A stretch of 64,000 bases of DNA from Paracyclopina nana (Eukaryota > Arthropoda > Copepoda > Cyclopoida > Cyclopettidae). Positions within the stretch are counted from its first letter, which is position 1. Every line of letters begins with the position of its first letter. The notes beneath the pieces are model-generated. The model saw only the letters and a program-made list of their open reading frames with translations, did not search any database and was not told where the DNA came from. The stretch is taken from positions 5,540,501-5,604,500 of the forward strand of contig JAGUCH010000007.1 of the NCBI GenBank assembly GCA_019096065.1, written 5' to 3'. This document shows, one piece after another, positions 59,946 through 64,000 of the stretch. A program made the translations under genes and the position numbers.

Positions 59946-61300
59946 TCATCTTTTTTCACATCACACTCTTGTTAAATGCACACTTTTCATTAAAAATGTT
60001 TCAGAGCCTAATCATCAATGGCATGCTATCAAATTTTGCATATCATAAAACTACAACATTAAAAGAGACAACCAAGCCTAAAAAGTTGATTTTTCATGTT
60101 AAGGCAGAGAGTCATCAAAGCTTTAATATAATAGCAATAATAATATTATTGGCGGAATTTTTTGTAGGAAGTAGGAAGGTTGCTGAAACTCCACAGGTGG
60201 AAAAGTTCCGTCTAGTAAACAATCTAAGCATAAGCAACGCCTTTTGTAGCGCTGAAACGAGCCGACAAAATTGGGATCGAGTTGAGGAAAAAAATTTCGA
60301 GAAAGTTAGAGTTGACTCATCTTGAGAATGAGCTCGATCAAGTGAGTTTTTAGACAAATTTTCGATTTCGCTGAAAAATTTTCCGAGCGAGTTCGAGTTG
60401 GACGCTTACGGAGTCCGAGCCAAGTTTTACGTTCGAGCTACCAAGTCGACTTCGAGCTCGTTCCATCACCACGCTTGTTTTGGTCGCCATTCACCTGACG
60501 TCCGCGTGGGCTAAGTTAGCATTAATAGCTCAAACTCGGCCACGAGAGGTAACGTATTTTTTCACTCATTACGCTAAAATAAAGTTTGTAGGAGCTTGAA
60601 TAAGTCATAAATAATTATTTTCAACTACTCAACGTTTCCATAATATAATTCTTCAAAACTAAAAAGTAATGGAAAGATGTGCGCTTCTCAGGTGCTTAAA
60701 AAGAGCGCTTTATATTTTGGTATTAACTAGATGCCATCAATCCACTGTACGTTTTGCAACTTTTAGTAACTTTGAAACACATTGACCCCCGACTAAAATT
60801 GAAGGTTCTAGGAAACCGTGCAATTTTTTTGGCCAAAATTCACTTTTTTCCATGTGTATTAAATTACTAAATTGTAGTATTCCATCGGTTGAAGCATATA
60901 GCTCTTGACTGAACTCGGCGAAAACGTGACGTTCTCCTAAGCGGTCCAAAACTTGTTAGACAACAAAATCGGCGTTGAGACCTTCGAGCGGTAACGAGAA
61001 TTTCTGCGTAAAGCAATGTTGAGAATATTTGTTGATAAACAAATCGAAATTTGTTGTAGTAAAGTATAGGGTTCTAGATATTCCTCCGCGACTTCGTTAA
61101 AACGAAGTGTATAGTATGGGAATACTACATAAATGTTGCAAAAAGTATTGTAGAGTGGTGGCATCTACTTGATGCCAAAATAAGCAGATATATCAAGGAC
61201 AGAGCCCAGCTGGGAATTGTTTGTCTTCGTAAACTCTTTGAATTTGTTCAACGAAATCTTGCATTGATGCAGAGGCGATACCTTGTTTGACTTGGTTTCG
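59946..61300. other. Intergenic spacer before the satellite
   Basis: No gene is supported. The patch at 60330-60470 is rich in GAGTTCGAG / TCGAGC words and GC-richer than its surroundings, perhaps a transposon relic. The sequence changes abruptly into the 433-bp array at about 61302. Confidence 0.4.
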
Positions 61301-61301
61301 C

Positions 61302-64000
61302 ATAATGACGTAGGTGGTGGTGAAAAAGTAATAAAGTTTCACATCATTTACGGTGAAATGTTCTGAAAATTCAGATTGTGCGTATAGGGATGAAAATACA
61401 GCTGTGTGCTCCTCGTGACATCCCTATTCTGGCCTGAGAGTAGAATCTTGCCTGCTTTAATAATTTCACTTTTGTTTCTGATGTAAGAGCTCAGTCCATC
61501 TGTTCCCAGAATTCCTATGTTCTCAAGAAGAGCCATCTTCTTCTCATCTGTACCAATACTATTTTCCACCTAGATCTTTTGAAAGAGTCTAGGGGAATAA
61601 TGCCAAAGAAGGCATAAACCAAATCTTCACAGCCTTGAGCAAATCATCATCCAATCTTTGTGTCATTGAAATATTTTTATCTGCAGCTTCAAATTTAAGG
61701 TTGCGTCTATTTTGTAAATTTTTCTTAAAATATAATAATGACGTAGGTGGTGGTGAAAAAGTAATAAAGTTTCACATCATTTACGGTGAAATGTTCGGAA
61801 AACTCAGATTGTGCGTATAGGGATGAAAATACAGCTGTGTGCTCCTCATGACATCCCTATTCTGGCCTGAGAGTAGAATCTTGCCTGCTTTAATAATTTC
61901 ACTTTTGTTTCTGATGTAAGAGCTCAGTCCATCTGTTCCCAGAATTCCTATGTTCTCAAGAAGAGCCATCTTCTTCTCATCTGTACCAATACTATTTTCC
62001 ACCTAGATCTTTTGAAAGAGTCTAGGGGAATAATGCCAAAGAAGGCATAAACCAAATCTTCACAGCCTTGAGCAAATCATCATCCAATCTTTGTGTCATT
62101 GAAATATTTTTATCTGCAGCTTCAAATTTAAGGTTGCGTCTATTTTGTAAATTTTTCTTAAAATATAATAATGACGTAGGTGGTGGTGAAAAAGTAATAA
62201 AGTTTCACATCATTTACGGTGAAATGTTCGGAAAACTCAGATTGTGCGTATAGGGATGAAAATACAGCTGTGTGCTCCTCATGACATCCCTATTCTGGCC
62301 TGAGAGTAGAATCTTGCCTGCTTTAATAATTTCACTTTTGTTTCTGATGTAAGAGCTCAGTCCATCTGTTCCCAGAATTCCTATGTTCTCAAGAAGAGCC
62401 ATCTTCTTCTCATCTGTACCAATACTATTTTCCACCTAGATCTTTTGAAAGAGTCTAGGGGAATAATGCCAAAGAAGGCATAAACCAAATCTTCACAGCC
62501 TTGAGCAAATCATCATCCAATCTTTGTGTCATTGAAATATTTTTATCTGCAGCTTCAAATTTAAGGTTGCGTCTATTTTGTAAATTTTTCTTAAAATATA
62601 ATAATGACGTAGGTGGTGGTGAAAAAGTAATAAAGTTTCACATCATTTACGGTGAAATGTTCGGAAAACTCAGATTGTGCGTATAGGGATGAAAATACAG
62701 CTGTGTGCTCCTCATGACATCCCTATTCTGGCCTGAGAGTAGAATCTTGCCTGCTTTAATAATTTCACTTTTGTTTCTGATGTAAGAGCTCAGTCCATCT
62801 GTTCCCAGAATTCCTATGTTCTCAAGAAGAGCCATCTTCTTCTCATCTGTACCAATACTATTTTCCACCTAGATCTTTTGAAAGAGTCTAGGGGAATAAT
62901 GCCAAAGAAGGCATAAACCAGATCTTAACAGCCTTGAGCAAATCATCAACCAATCTTTGTGTCATTGAAATATTTTTATCTGCAGCTTCAAATTTAAGGT
63001 TGCATCTATTTTGTAAATTTTTCTTAAAATATAATAATGACGTAGGTGGTGGTGAAAAAGTAATAAAGTTTCACATCATTTACGGTGAAATGTTCTGAAA
63101 ATTCAGATTGTGCGTATAGGGATGAAAATACAGCTGTGTGCTCCTCATGACATCCCTATTCTGGCCTGAGAGTAGAATCTTGCCTGCTTTAATAATTTCA
63201 CTTTTGTTTCTGATGTAAGAGCTCAGTCCATCTGTTCCCAGAATTCCTATGTTCTCAAGAAGAGCCATCTTCTTCTCATCTGTACCAATACTATTTTCCA
63301 CCTAGATCTTTTGAAAGAGTCTAGGGGAATAATGCCAAAGAAGGCATAAACCAAATCTTCACAGCCTTGAGCAAATCATCATCCAATCTTTGTGTCATTG
63401 AAATATTTTTATCTGCAGCTTCAAATTTAAGGTTGTGTCTATTTTGTAAATTTTTCTTAAAATATAATAATGACGTAGGTGGTGGTGAAAAAGTAATAAA
63501 GTTTCACATCATTTACGGTGAAATGTTCTGAAAATTCAGATTGTGCGTATAGGGATGAAAATACAGCTGTGTGCTCCTCGTGACATCCCTATTCTGGCCT
63601 GAGAGTAGAATCTTGCCTGCTTTAATAATTTCACTTTTGTTTCTGATGTAAGAGCTCAGTCCATCTGTTCCCAGAATTCCTATGTTCTCAAGAAGAGCCA
63701 TCTTCTTCTCATCTGTACCAATACTATTTTCCACCTAGATCTTTTGAAAGAGTCTAGGGGAATAATGCCAAAGAAGGCATAAACCAAATCTTCACAGCCT
63801 TGAGCAAATCATCATCCAATCTTTGTGTCATTGAAATATTTTTATCTGCAGCTTCAAATTTAAGGTTGCGTCTATTTTGTAAATTTTTCTTAAAATATAA
63901 TAATGACGTAGGTGGTGGTGAAAAAGTAATAAAGTTTCACATCATTTACGGTGAAATGTTCGGAAAACTCAGATTGTGCGTATAGGGATGAAAATACAGC
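61302..64000. repeat. 433-bp tandem satellite, about 6.2 copies, open to the right
   Basis: The unit begins ATAATGACGTAGGTGGTGGT and recurs every 433 bp (homologous codons at 61569, 62002, 62435, 62868, 63301, 63734). Copies are nearly identical. Each carries a 73-codon minus-strand frame (MENSIGTDEKKMALLENIGI...) and, in most, a 61-codon plus-strand frame. Copy variants (TTCTGAAAATTCAG versus TTCGGAAAACTCAG; CGTGAC versus CATGAC) are not random along the array. Confidence 0.97.

Noticed and set aside
61302-64000. Array of small tandem genes encoding a 73-aa protein
   Set aside because: Copies are too recent for codon preservation to be informative; no start context, splice partner or known domain. 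Reported as satellite.

Overview
The window is eukaryotic nuclear DNA, most likely from an arthropod or another ecdysozoan. The genes have short GT-AG introns (many 44-400 bp), AATAAA polyadenylation signals and AT-rich spacers. The products include a clan-3-like cytochrome P450, an ML/NPC2-like protein, a Zasp-like PDZ protein, tropomodulin and a KDM3-family demethylase. I assembled the exon models by hand from splice sites and reading phase. Every multi-exon model given here sums to a multiple of three. The species cannot be named from the sequence.

Layout. 1-1647: GC-rich 3' end of a decayed LTR retroelement with an envelope-like remnant, a polypurine tract and one LTR. 1.8-8.0 kb: tRNA-like and foldback repeats, then an AT-rich spacer. 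8.2-10.3 kb (+): CABIT-domain protein. 10.6-11.6 kb (+): ML/NPC2-like protein. 11.8-16.4 kb (-): Zasp-like PDZ protein. 16.7-17.9 kb (-): secreted coiled-coil, fibrinogen-like, PAN-like protein. 18.8-20.5 kb (+): orphan seven-helix receptor. 20.6-22.6 kb (+): P450. 22.6-26.0 kb (-): thioredoxin-PUB-transglutaminase-PAW peptide:N-glycanase. 26.5-35.1 kb (+): giant zinc-finger/JmjC (KDM3-like) protein. 35.9-36.7 kb (+): UMP-CMP kinase. 36.7-37.7 kb (-): compact DAXX-like protein. 38.3-39.3 kb (-): small multi-pass membrane protein. 40.6-45.0 kb (-): large secreted protein of unrecognised family with a triplicated exon. 45.0-47.4 kb (-): tropomodulin. 50.4-50.9 kb (-): secreted His-rich protein. 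55.96-59.95 kb (+): orphan class-A-like GPCR. 61.3-64.0 kb: 433-bp satellite running off the right edge.

The genes are mostly unrelated housekeeping, muscle and membrane or secreted functions. They are packed tightly: P450 and NGLY1 stop codons face each other 5 bp apart, UMP-CMP kinase and DAXX 43 bp apart. Two products belong to sarcomere biology (Zasp-like, tropomodulin) and two to H3K9/H3.3 chromatin (KDM3-like, DAXX), but they are not adjacent and I infer no operon.

The strongest unusual signals are three. First, three 146-bp copies of one exon with identical phase, a mutually exclusive splicing cassette. Second, a dispersed family of about 95-bp elements with a TTTCAGT...ACTGAAA hairpin head, at least 11 copies on both strands, mostly in introns. 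Third, unusual domain architectures: thioredoxin fused to PNGase, and KDM3 fused to a long C2H2-like array with a DSKAE repeat. Several MITE-like elements with readable target-site duplications are also present.
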